The notes below the pieces were generated by a model. The model was not told the DNA's origin, searched no databases, and saw only the letters and a list, made by a program, of their open reading frames with translations. Shown here piece by piece: positions 51,968 through 62,632 of a DNA stretch of 64,000 nt. Position 1 is the first letter of the stretch, and the number at the start of each line of letters is the position of its first letter. Source of the stretch: Ilex aquifolium (Eukaryota; Streptophyta; Magnoliopsida; Aquifoliales; Aquifoliaceae); the NCBI GenBank assembly GCA_951799425.1, contig OX637394.1, positions 46,542,142 to 46,606,141 of the forward strand. The letters run 5' to 3'. The position numbers and the translations under genes are program-made.

Positions 51968-52603
51968 TTTGCATCAATTAGTATATATATATGTACTAGT
52001 CATAACTCGTGTCTGAAGACATGAGAGAACATAAAATTCGAGCCTTCAAAAAATTGATCTAATTATATTAAATAATAATTTTTTTATCCTTCATTTCTTT
52101 GATTATATCATTTAATTTTTTGAGAAAATACGTAATTCAATAAATTTTTTGATAAAATACGTATACACAATATATGTCTAAAATAAAAATTATATTAAAT
52201 TAAAAATTAATCAAATATTAAATAATTGAATATGTGATAGAAATGAATGATGTAATAATTTTGGGGGAATAAAATTCAACTTTTTATGTATTTTATTATA
52301 TTGATCGTAAACAGCAATTTGCCCCAGAAATAGATATTAAGATGAATATAATATAGGGGGCATTATAGGAAATTTGTATGTGTAGTATACGCAGATATAA
52401 TATTGCAAGTTTGCAAATCGCATGAACAGCGGGAAAGGGCGATTAAAGCTCGGCACAAATCGAATAGAAGACCTCAAATCCAAATCCAAGTAAGTTTGAA
52501 ATTTTTCTCACATCACCACTTTCCATGCGAAAGCCTTTCAAGTATTTTATTTGTTTGCAGAACAATAGGTTCAGTTCAGCCCTAGCTCAAAAGTGGGTGG
52601 GCA

Positions 52604-55600
52604 ATGGCACGTGAGGAGGCTTTACCGATGTTTTCGTTCAAGGACCTAGAAGAAATCACCGATGGTTTCAGCGAAGAAAATTGTATCGGACAATTTCAGT
52701 TTGGCAAACTGTACCGAGAAAAGGTTAATTCAGATGATGGGCCGCGCTTCTGTACGGTGAAGATTGGGAAATTCCTGAACTTTATTTTTATTGTGAGGGC
52801 GACAACGAAGGCAGATTAAGAGTACGTCGGGGTTGATTTCAAACGAAGCCAGCTTTTTCTCAAATTTTTTTTGATGTGTTACGTATTGATATATATATTT
52901 TTTTATTATTAGGATGAATTATCGCTTCTTGAGCACGAAAAGTTCAATTTTCATCCGGGGCTGGTAAAGTTGTATGGATATTGTGCTGATGAAGAAAACC
53001 TTGGTATTATTTATGATCTCAATCCACTTGATACTGTGCATAACCTTGTGCTTAAAGGTAAATATCCTTCTGCTTCTTGTTTGTAGAGTGGATAATCGAA
53101 GTTCTCTGTGGTGACATAGTCTAACCTCGTAAATTAGTTTAATGTTTACTGCCACTGGTATAAATTTGTTGATTTGACTGTTTTGAGTTGTTGTGATGTA
53201 TTTGTAGATAGTTTTACATGGCTGCAGAGACTTAAAGTTGCTCTTCGATTTGCTAATCTCCTAACACTTTTTCATGGTGGAAATCCGATGGGCCTGCATC
53301 TTCTGGTTCGCAACTTAAGTGCTGCTCATATCGTGCTTGATGAGGTTAGTTTTGACGTTGTTCACCTCCTCATTGTTGTTGGCATGTATGCTTCAAGAAC
53401 AACTTTTCTTTTCCTTTGTCATATTTTTTTTGTGAGTGGTGTAATTTTCTCCATCTTACATAATATCTTGAATTGTTCTCCTTGTAGGATTACAACCCAA
53501 AATTATTCGACTTTGGCATGATTTCGGGTGGAATTTTCCCCGATAGGACTATACCGCAGCTTGCGTCTCTTTCTGGGTGTATTGGTTACATTTCTAAAAG
53601 TTTTTGTTATTCAGGTCTGCCAGCTTAATATGTTAATATTGTTGATTATCAAAATGCTGTTTTCATTGTCATTGGTGAAACTGCACATTACGTTTTGTTG
53701 TATTGTATTTTGTGGAACCTTTGTGCCAAACATCTTTAGCTCATCACAAACTGAACTGAAACTTGTACAAGGGATTAGGGGAAGATATGGCAAAGAAGAC
53801 TATGAGTAGATATATTGATTAATCAAACAAAGTTAATTTATCTTTTTTTGTAGTTGGACTCCATGATTCATTGTTGTTAGACTATGATAATAAATTAGCG
53901 GGAACAATTTTATTGACTAAAGGGAATAACCCTTTAAATAGCTTAAACTGGTGTAACAACATACCGGTTCTCTCTCTTCTTTATATAAGTATTCTCATTT
54001 TGTAGGACCATTTACATGGCCAATTAGGTTGATGAAGTAGTTTTCAATGGGCTAAAATTTGGTATATGCGTGAGTTTTATATGTCCACAATATAAGCTTG
54101 AAAAGCACTAAAATACTTGACTAGTGACTCCAACCAATTATAAAGTTTGCTTGTCCTATATCTGAGACTAAATGTCAGAAGTGATAATTTTATTACATAT
54201 TTGATTATTAAGCTAGATTTGGGTTTTTATTCTTTGATAGTGGTTTGATTTCGGGTTTTTTATGATGACTTGAGCGTGTTCATGGCTCTACCTCAGCTTG
54301 AGCCTCTACCAAGCCGAGCCTGATAAAAAAATCCAAGCTCAATAGCCAAGCTTGAGCCAAAGCTTATCGTTACCAGTTTCAGCCGAGCCCTTTGAAAGTA
54401 TTGGGAAAATTAGGTTAAGAATTTAGCCATGGTACCTGTCAACATTTTCTTGAGTATGATAGTTGCATTTCTTGTACAGCTGGACTCTCAGTCTCTCATG
54501 CGTTTCCAAATTTCTTGAACTGTCAAGAGTGGAAGAGTAGTCATTTTTCAGATTTATTGGCGCATTCTAGTTTGGAGTTTTTTGGGGGATTCTAACTTTT
54601 GGAAAACATGGGAGACATAGTTTTCATTTTTACATGATATATCTATGTATTTCCAAATAGATTCAGTAACTGAACTGGTCCCTTTGCTGCACATACATAT
54701 TCAATAAGAGATAATGTGTTGCTACACCAATATTTTGTGTAAGTGGATATCTGGAAATTTTCTTGCTGAAAAAACTCAAATTATTTCCTGTTTTGTCCCC
54801 AACCCTTTTTTCCTGGTATGCCTGAGTCGCTAACCAAGCTATTCAAACATTTGTGCAGCTTGGTTGACCTGGCTGGGAAGTGGGAACTATCCCACGGAGG
54901 GTATGGTGTGGTGGGGGGTGGGGATAGGTAAAGAAGAGAGGATGTGGCAAGGACATCAGCGAAGTATGACATGGAATTTTTAGAGATGTGCTTATTAGGT
55001 TGGATTCTGGGATTTATTATATGTTAAAAGTGCCAAAACTGAGGGTGTAGTCTCTGTAGTTTTCTCATCCCCCCTTGCACGTTTTTGGATCGGTTTGTGC
55101 TAAGCCTAAAGCAACAAGGTCACACTTTGTTGGTTGGTTGTTGTTCCTTTAGTGAGGCTGAATAATACTGCTAATGCATTCCATAGATATACGTAAAAAG
55201 TGTTGTAGTTACCATATCAGGCCCATCAATGATTTGTGATCTATTTTCTGTTCTTGAGATTAAATTAATCCCCGTTTTTGCTAGAATGAGTAACTTTGAG
55301 AACTTGGTGGCAGGCTATTGGTGTGAAGGATGTGATGTTTTTGCATTTGGGGTTTTGCTTTTGATGTTGATAACCAAGAGAGTCTATAACGAAGAAGACA
55401 GAATGAATGAGGATGTACCTAAAGTTTATGAATGGGCACAAACTCAGTACAAACCAAAAAAGACCACCTTGGGCTATGGCAAGTCCGGTTGTTCACTTGT
55501 GCACGAAAGCCTGGAGAAGGAACCAGTTTTTTGTTCAAGAGATGGACGTCAAATTACGAAGCTGGCTATGCAATGCGTTGCATATTATTCTTCAAGCCGA

Positions 55601-55675
55601 CCAACAATGAGGCAAGTTGTCAAGTGTTTGCAGAAACTACATGTTGTTCGGCGTCATGCTATAAGTCCAATGTGA
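52604..55675 (+). pseudogene. Kinase-like copy B, one-base frameshift
   Basis: The exon layout is identical to copy A: 52604-52821, 52913-53057, 53208-53344, 53488-53614, 55314-55675. Exon 1 is 218 nt against 219 in A because one T is missing near 52765 (aagattggg against aagatttggg). This shifts the frame right after the beta-3 lysine and reaches a TAA at 52817-52819. All other exons are open and splice sites are kept; the last exon differs from A at two residues (Lys-Ala to Lys-Thr; final Lys to Met). In-frame it would have the same V-R-N replacement of HRD. The lesion looks recent; sequencing error would be an alternative explanation. Confidence 0.8.
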
Positions 55676-55806
55676 TAATCTATTGTAGGTGTAGGCTTAG
55701 GCTACATGTCTATCTCAGGGAAAGCTAACCTTTTAATTTGTTCAGTTCATCTGAAGTAGGATACTGCATTAGCATATAGTAATTGTAAGACTCTGAAATT
55801 TATTTC

Positions 55807-56195
55807 GCTACGGTATGTTTTATCTAGTCTAGTGTAATATTGCACCTCAACTGTTTTGGTATGACATAAGATAAATTTATGGAAGTACTGCATGTGTAGT
55901 TCTATTTTTCTTTTTTGTCCACAGGCATACACATTTATGCCATTGTATTGTATTAAGGCAAATTACAGACTGCCTACTTGTTTCTTGCTCTCCTAGCTAC
56001 ACATACAACCCCTATGGTGTTGGTACAAATTGAAACTGTTAGTTTACCATCTCAATTAACAGAATGAATAAAAATAACTCTTCAATAAAAGAAAGTATCA
56101 GATTCTATATGTGTTGTATTTACTTGAGTGAAGTTCTACAGACAACCAATCCACTTCTTCTTCTTCTTCTTCTTCTTCTTTAGCTCTCTCTCTCG
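55807..56195. repeat. 389-bp segment present in B, missing in A
   Basis: Block A goes directly from tttcgct (12303) to ctctcaggcac, while B has extra sequence ending in a (TTC)n microsatellite (56155-56180) and a CT run. The 'cgct' at both edges suggests a deletion in A between short repeats rather than an insertion in B; no terminal repeats are seen. Confidence 0.5.
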
Positions 56196-56367
56196 CTCTC
56201 TCAGGCACATAGAGGCTCCAATAATTAGTATATGTGGAAAGTTTTTCCAATTTTGAACCTCAAACTGTACTTCTTTGAATATCCAGAGTATTTCTTTTCT
56301 TTCACCTTGACTATTATTTTTTCTCCATCAATATATAAGGGTTGGATTTTGTTATAGCAGAGGCTAG

Positions 56368-57568
56368 TGATGGGACATTTCTGAGATTATGGAGGATCAT
56401 GACACGTGACCTCGGCATTACAGGCGTCTTCCTCCACGATGAAGATATGTGATCTCGGCGCCGAGGGTACTGTCCTCCATGTTTGGGACACGTGTCCTCG
56501 GACACGACGTACCCTCGGTAAATACCTCGGCACCGAGAGTACTCTCATCACAAAGTCATCATTTTCCCTCGGCACCGAGGGCTACTAACTAGAGCTGTGG
56601 CCCTGCCACATGATTTCTACTCCTGGAAAAGTCACTGGCGACTGTCCTGCCTCGACTAGACCATGAATCATGAGGGCGCTCTGCACGAGGGAGTCAGGGC
56701 GTCAGGTCTAACAGGATACCCCTCCAAGGAGGGCAGGACATGTGGCAAAAAGCGCATGATTAGGGGCAGAAGGACGAGAGTGCCCCTGCTGATATACGGC
56801 AATTGCAAACGAGCATTTAATGAATCCCCGACTGATGGGATGTCTACAATGACACAAGAAACCAAAAAGTGATGGGTGTTAAATGCTCCAGCATCAGGAC
56901 ATTTAATGACTCATCCTCGAAAGAAGAGCATTGAATGCTCTGGGAACCGAGCATTCAATATCCTTGCATAAAAGGAAGAGCTTTGATTGCTCGGGAATCC
57001 GAGCAGTTAATAGTGGGGTCTTCCCCATACGGAATAGGGGGCACACTGTTCCATCTCTGAACACTACCTATCCACTAGACTATTAGCAATGATGAGTCCG
57101 GGTGAGTATAAATAGCTCTCAAAAATACCTTGCAAAAGGTACGCGAACACAACTCAAAAGAACAAACAGTGCTTTCTTCTTCCCCTTTCTCAAAGAGCTA
57201 ACTTGATCGTTGGAGGGGATACGCCGGAAAACACTCCGGCTCCCTTTCTAAGCTGTTTTTTCGTGTGCCAGGTATCCTTATCAACCCGCCGGAGGCATCG
57301 AGCGACCATAACAACAATTCATCACCACTCCTTTGGTCCTCTCAATCTTTTCTTTGCTCCGGAATACACAACCTTCGAGACCGGAACCCTTGTGGATCCG
57401 TCGGAAGGATCGGGAGAACAATAGAAACAATTCATCACCACTCTATCAGGCCTTTTGGCCCTCTCAACCCGTTCCTTGCTGCGGGGTCATCGACGTGCAC
57501 GACCCATGCGAGTTTACCAAGGGAGAGATCTGTCTTCCATAACTATTGTGCGAAATTCTGTGCGCACA
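56368..57568 (+). mobile_element. Solo LTR of 1201 bp
   Basis: It starts TGATGGGACATTTCTGAG and ends GTGCGCACA. The 5-bp duplication GCTAG is perfect (56363-56367; 57569-57573), and block A has the single, unoccupied GCTAG near 12484, which proves both ends. TATAAATAG at 57107 places U3 before and R-U5 after it. The open frames inside (e.g. 57265-57573) are chance. The family is unknown; the TGATG start resembles that of the neighbouring gypsy element. Confidence 0.88.
56403..56585. promoter_or_regulatory. Palindrome and G-box cluster in the LTR U3
   Basis: Two ACACGTG G-boxes (56402-56408 and 56488-56494; the second within the perfect palindrome ggacacgtgtcc) and repeated ctcggcaccgag/ctcggcgccgag palindromes lie within 180 bases. 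G-boxes bind bZIP and bHLH factors in plants; the CTCGG palindromes may be additional enhancer units. Confidence 0.45.
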
Positions 57569-58280
57569 GCTAGAATATATTGAATCAAGATCGTAATAAG
57601 TTTAGTGAATAATTATCATAGCTTTGGGGTGAACTCGGCTAAAGCCTCGGGCAATATAGTGTAGAGGCGACTGTTGCAGACTTGGAGAGCAGGGCTGGGG
57701 GATTCGGATGGGTGGGGATGGCCAGAAGAGCTTAGAATTGGGTATACCAAAAAGGTGACAGGTGGTCGGAGAGGTGACCGACATAATAAAGGGGGTTGAA
57801 GAGTAAGGGTGACCACAATTAGATTGTTATGTTGAACATTGACAACAATAAATCGTTCCTAAACCAACATCATTTTTCAGGCTCGTGAAGTCCACTTTTT
57901 GACAATTTGGATGTGATGATGTCTGAAAATTAAGCCCAGGTTTACCTCAGCCCGGTAGGTCAGTAAAGGAGCTCAGTCTAGAATCCTGTAATACAGAGGA
58001 CCCAGACCCGAGCTCAGTCTAAAAAGAGTCCACGGCTAATGTCGCAATGAAGACATCCGGAAACAGCTGGCATCTTCAAGGCAACGGTTGGGCCGTGACT
58101 TTAGGCATAGGACTCTCAAAAACCCGGGATCTTCTCCTTGGCCTGGGGGAGGATCCCACGATTAGAGGGGACAATCTCCGGAGAGAGGGATCCCCTAGAG
58201 GAGGAGGACGATGATAAATACTAGAAAAAAAACCCAGTAGAGGGGAGAATTTTGTAATATCTTGAGAAGAATCAATATAG

Positions 58281-59546
58281 AAAAAGGAGCCAGTCTTTTC
58301 CACTCCAACTTGGATGGATCCCGTTAGGGAATATCTGCAGAACGGAACTTTGCCAAGAGAGCAGAAAGAGGCGGCAAAGGTAAGAATGAGATCTGCCAGA
58401 TTCACCATTATACAGGGAAACTTGTACAAAAGAGGATTTTCGGTACCTATCCTTAAGTGTGTAGGAGGGGAAGATGCAGACTATATACTCAGGGAGATCC
58501 ATGAAGGAATTTGTGGAAATCACATAGGAGCTCGAGCGCTAGCAGGAAAGGTCTTGAGGCAAGGGTACTACTGGCCCACAATGTTGAAAGATGCCTCCGA
58601 TCTGATAAGAAAATGCAAAACGTGCCAAATACATGCCAACATCTCGCACTGTCCGCCAGAATTTCTAACGTCTGTAATAAGTCCTTGGCCTTTCCAACAA
58701 TGGGGATTGGATATTCTGGGACCTCTTCCCACCGGTGCAGGGCAATGCAAGTACGCCATCATCGGGGTAGATTACTTCACCAAATGGGCGGAAGTAGAAC
58801 CTTTAGCAACAATTACGGAGCAGAAGATTCAAAACTTCACGTGGAAGTCAATCATCTGCAGGTTCGGGATACCCAGAGCTATCGTTTCTGACAATGGAAA
58901 ACAGTTCGACAACCCGAAGTTCAGGAAGTTCTGCGCAGACCTTGGAATAAAGAATTATTTCTCAGCTCCAGCACATCCGCAATCCAATGGGCAAGCAGAG
59001 GTTACAATCAGAACAATCAAGTCAGCATTGAAGACCAAGCTCGAATCACTAAAGGGGAAATGGGTTGAATATATCCCCGAGGTGATCTGGGCATACCGGA
59101 CAACCCCCAGGTCAGCAACTCAAGAAACCCCGTTTGCATTGGCTTTCGGAACAGAGGCCGTTTCTCCTGTGGAAATAGGATTACCATCACCTAGAATGGA
59201 ATTGATGGAGACCGAGCTCAATGATGGGTCCCTCTTGCTGAATCTTGATCTCCTAGAGGAAAAAAGAGAGACAGCTCTTCAGCACATTCAAAGTTACCAG
59301 AGGAAGACAGCCAGGTACTATGACAGAAAGGTCCGACTTAGGAGCTTCCGAGTAGGAGATCTTGTGCTCAAGAAGCTCTTGCTCGCAAGAAAGGATCCCA
59401 CCCACGGGAAATTGGGCCCAAACTGGGAAGGCCCATTCGTGGTCTCGAGAATAATCAGACCTGGAAATTACGAATTACGAATGGAGGAAGGGAAGGCCCT
59501 ACCCCACTCATGGAATGCTGAACACCTTAAGAGGTTCTATCAGTAA
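58281..59546 (+). CDS. Gypsy integrase, C-terminal part of pol
   Basis: The frame is open from 58281, with the first Met at 58314 (410 aa from there); it is the tail of a polyprotein, so no start of its own is expected. It begins with the linker WMDPVREYLQNGTLP. Numbering from the Met: zinc-binding H63, H70, C101, C104; core domain WPFQQWGLDILGP (Asp133), VSDNGKQFD (Asp193), NGQAE (Glu229), with 35 residues between the last two, the complete D-D-35-E triad; a GPF module (LGPNWEGPF, 367-375) and a PHSWNAEHLKRFY end. The enzyme would insert the element's cDNA into chromosomes. RNase H and RT that should precede it are gone: stops lie just upstream at 58278 and 58263. The frame is unusually intact for a decapitated element, which suggests a recent deletion. 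Confidence 0.9.
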   Translation, partial: KKEPVFSTPTWMDPVREYLQNGTLPREQKEAAKVRMRSARFTIIQGNLYKRGFSVPILKCVGGEDADYILREIHEGICGNHIGARALAGKVLRQGYYWPTMLKDASDLIRKCKTCQIHANISHCPPEFLTSVISPWPFQQWGLDILGPLPTGAGQCKYAIIGVDYFTKWAEVEPLATITEQKIQNFTWKSIICRFGIPRAIVSDNGKQFDNPKFRKFCADLGIKNYFSAPAHPQSNGQAEVTIRTIKSALKTKLESLKGKWVEYIPEVIWAYRTTPRSATQETPFALAFGTEAVSPVEIGLPSPRMELMETELNDGSLLLNLDLLEEKRETALQHIQSYQRKTARYYDRKVRLRSFRVGDLVLKKLLLARKDPTHGKLGPNWEGPFVVSRIIRPGNYELRMEEGKALPHSWNAEHLKRFYQ

Positions 59547-60146
59547 GCTTTCTTTGTAATAAAGATATTCTCAATAAAAGTAATGTTTTGAGGTTTGGGA
59601 ACTATTCAAAACCTGTGAGCCAAGACCCCTTGTGGATAGGGCCATTCTTTATGTTGGAGTCTGTGACTATTTGTGATAATTGTTCATTACATATTTCTGC
59701 GAGTTCGGGATATATCACAGAGGTTCCGCTAAAAACATGTCTCTTGCCCTTAAGAACCTGAAATGCCAATTAGCAACACTTGAGAGCCTCGTAGCTCAGA
59801 CACACTCATTCAATCCAAAATCTAAACCAAAGGAATGATCAGGAAGTCCTATAGCGGAGCTCACACGCCCATTTCTGTAACAAAGCCATTGGAGCTCGGG
59901 TAAAATTCTAAATCTATGCAGTCAGCCACCGAGCTCTGGAACTTACTAAGACCGCTCGCTGAGCTCCGAAAGCTCGGATGAGCTCTACAGTCCAGCGGAA
60001 CACCAAAGCTCATAACTAAGCAAGAGGTTCCGAACATCCGCTCAAGGGTTTCCCAAGCTAAGAAGAAACGAGTCCATCAGACCAAAACAAGCAATCACAA
60101 TATGAAAGGCAGCAAGCAGGTAAACCAACAACAGGTCCACAGAATA

Positions 60147-60180
<34 letters not shown>

Positions 60181-60255
60181 GGGTACAAGAGTTCAGTTGA
60201 TCAAAGAAAACATTCGGAGAAGCATAGAAAGCAAACTACGGTAAAAAAAGGCTTC
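59547..60255. other. Spacer between integrase and antisense genes
   Basis: Contains aataaa-like signals at 59558-59577 after the pol stop, several GAGCTC words (59860-60000) and an A run of about 26 followed by GGGGG (60152-60183). No gene is seen. The A/G run looks like a polypurine tract but is not followed by TG, so I do not place an LTR border there. Confidence 0.5.
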
Positions 60256-61363
60256 CTAATTCCTCTTGATAAGGGATCTCAGCTCAGCCACCTCGTTCCT
60301 GAGGCGGACATTTTCCTCCTTCAGTGCGTCCCTCTCTTGCTCAACCTCGTGGAGCACTGCCAGTAGCTTGCTTCCAGCGGGGGTAAGGCTGGTATTCGAA
60401 AGTGAATAAGGAGAAAAAGAGCCCTCCCTCTTACGCTTCTTGGAAGAAGTACCTACATCCTCCCCACCAGAGTCTTCTTCCTCATCAACTTCATCACCGG
60501 AGTCAGAAAATGAAGTCCAAGGTGAGAGTAAGGTAGAGGAGAACTCATATCCAGCGGCTTCAGCACTAAGCAAATGAAGGTTCTCTTTCGTCATCAGATC
60601 AGCAAAGGTCACCGGCTCAGCAGCCAGTAGCTCGTCAATTTTAGGCGGCACGGGCAAATCCAGCTCAGAAAGACCTGAAATACAAAGACGTGATGAGAAT
60701 CAATCTTAAAACAAAAAAGGTGGAAAAGGATTCGGGGTTGGTCTTACTAGTGGGAGAAAAGCTTTTCCAGGACCTTGGGACCCTAGTACTGGGGCAGCGC
60801 AGCTCGGGAGACCGCCAAGAACTCCCGGAAGCAAAGAAGAAGCGGTGTGACCATCCCTCAGGGTTGGAAGGAAGACCCATTACCAAAAGGGAAATATTAA
60901 AGTGCCTCCAACGAAAGTAACGGAAACAAGGGATATCTTCTTCCTCAATCTCAAAGAAGTAAAGAAATTCAGAGACAAAAGGGAACCTGTCATTGCCATT
61001 CAGGCGCCAGAACAAAAAGAAGCTGACTAGAGCCGCCCAGCCACGAGGAGAGAGACGGGACGGACATAGACCGTAGTACGCCAAGATACGCCCTATGGAA
61101 GGATGTATGGGAAGACAAAGGCCAAACTCCAGGGCACCTTCGAAGAGACAAACCTCTCCTCTTGGCAGGAAGTTGCACGGCTCGTTTGCAGTAGGGGCAC
61201 GAAGAGGCAAATTAAGATGAGGGAAAAATTTTCTTTGGATGCCTCCCAAATCAGAAGGAGACACCGTCGATGGAGTCAAGTAGCGAGAGTGCCGCTCCTG
61301 ATCAACACCGAAAGAAGTACGTTCCTGGAACTGGGAAGAAACGGGGGCAGCCATCGAAATCAA
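60256..61363 (-). CDS. Antisense gene of the gypsy element, Transposase_28-like
   Basis: Two minus-strand exons, 61363-60748 and 60674-60256, are joined over a 73-bp intron (donor GTAAGA, acceptor TTTGTATTTCAG) in matching phase, giving about 344 residues. A second Met nine bases in (61354) may be the true start. Residues about 55-190 (CLFEGALEFGLCLPIHPSIG, LAYYGLCPSRLSPRGW, FRYFRWRHFN) resemble the family annotated as putative gypsy-type transposon (Transposase_28, PF04195), found in antisense frames of Tat elements; its biochemical role is unknown. The second exon is acidic (SDSGDEVDEEEDSGGED), then basic (SSKKRKREG, possible nuclear signal), and ends in a coiled coil (VLHEVEQERDALKEENVRLR). 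A product made from the strand opposite pol could act in nuclear entry or regulate the sense RNA; that is inference. Confidence 0.68.
60675..60747 (-). other. Intron of the Transposase_28-like gene
   Basis: 73 bp, GTAAGA donor at 60747 and TATTTCAG acceptor ending at 60675. Removing it joins act-a with gt-ctt and continues the frame as SLSELDLPVPPKIDE. A retained reading frame across a canonical intron argues that the antisense gene was truly spliced. Confidence 0.65.
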
Positions 61364-61630
61364 AGAAAGGACAGGAGATAGATTTTCAGATTCGGAGGGA
61401 AGGCGAAGTTTCTTGAAACTTTCTGAAACTAGAGAGAAGGAAGAGGGCTAACTGTCTTTTCGTTTTCTTAAGAACTGTTGGCGGTTAACAGCAAGAAAGG
61501 CGATAATAAATGGAGGGAAAGCAAATCGACTACGGGTCAAAGCTATTCGACGAAAGGACAGCGTGTCGTATCAGTTTCACCTCTTTCGGAGTTACTACCA
61601 CCCTGGTGCTTATGTGGAAAAACCGTGTAG

Positions 61631-62230
61631 CAAAAGAGCTCTGTAGCTCATGATGAATCTCTTAATTCATAAAAAGAGCTCTGAAGCTCATGATGAATTT
61701 CTTAATTCATAAAAAGAGCTCTGTAGCTCATGATGAATCTCTTAATTCATAAAAAGAGCTCTGAAGCTCATGATGAAATTCTTAATTCATAAAAAGAGCT
61801 CTGTGGCTCAGGATGAATTTCTTAATTCATAACAAGAGCTCTGAAGCTCATGATGAATTTCTTAATTCATAAAAAGAGCTCTGAAGCTCATGATGAATTC
61901 CTTAATTCATAAAAAGAGCTCTATCGCTCATGATGAATTTCTTAATTCATAAAAAGAGCTCTATCGCTCATGATGAATTCCTTAATTCATAAAAAGAGCT
62001 CTATCGCTCATGATGAATTTCTTAATTCATAAAAAGAGCTCTATCGCTCATGATGAATTTTATAATTCATGAAAAGAACTCTGTCGCTCATGATGAATTT
62101 TAAATTCATGAAAAGAACTCTATCGCTCATGATGAATTTTATAATTCATGAAAAGAGCTCTATCGCTCATGATGAATTTTATAATTCATGAAAAGAGCTC
62201 TGAAGCTCATGATGAATTACTTAATTCGTA
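61631..62230. repeat. About 15 copies of a 40-bp tandem repeat
   Basis: The unit begins aaaaagagctctgtagctca and ends tcttaattcat. Early units are exactly 40 bp; those after about 62040 carry 'ataattcatg' variants and one is 39 bp. Each unit contains the palindrome AGAGCTCT, the palindrome TCATGA and an ATGAATT/AATTCAT stem, so each can fold. The array lies between the two antisense genes of the gypsy element. Tandem repeats in this position are known seeds of satellite DNA in Tat elements. Confidence 0.92.
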
Positions 62231-62632
62231 AAAAAAAAAAAAAGTTCTTCAGCTCTTGGTGAGTATTTTTAACTCAGACTCAGGGACAATTATTTTGCTT
62301 TAAGGAAAACTAAAGTATTCCTTGAAGCAAGGAGGCAGAGACCAAGAGCTTGCAGCTATGCAGCCTTCGATAAAGTCAGCTCAGACTGTTAGCTCGTAAA
62401 GAGATTTCTATATATCTCGCGAGCTCATAAAAGACGTCTACAACCCACGGCAAGTACCCGGACGGTTCAGTCAAGACAGATCAAGTGTCAGAGAGCACGA
62501 GAAGCACAAGGGAGGCAGAGACAAAAGCAAAAGGCTTTGTTCAAAATGAGCAGCGTGTACATCAATAAAAAAAAAAAAAAAAAAAAAACAAAAGGAAAAA
62601 AAAGGGGGGGACAAGGAAAATAGTAAAAACTC

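Noticed and set aside
57203-57573. Overlapping open frames within the LTR as genes
   Set aside because: They lie downstream of the LTR TATA box within R/U5 and overlap in several frames, typical of GC-richer LTR sequence.
60152-60183. Polypurine tract marking the 3' LTR of the gypsy element
   Set aside because: The A/G run is followed by TACAAG rather than TG, and antisense genes of the same element continue beyond it.
61631-62230. CRISPR array
   Set aside because: Units are contiguous 40-bp tandem repeats with no unique spacers, in a plant retrotransposon.
62567-62590. A-run as a retroposon tail
   Set aside because: No LINE, SINE or processed-gene body precedes it on either strand and no target duplication was found.
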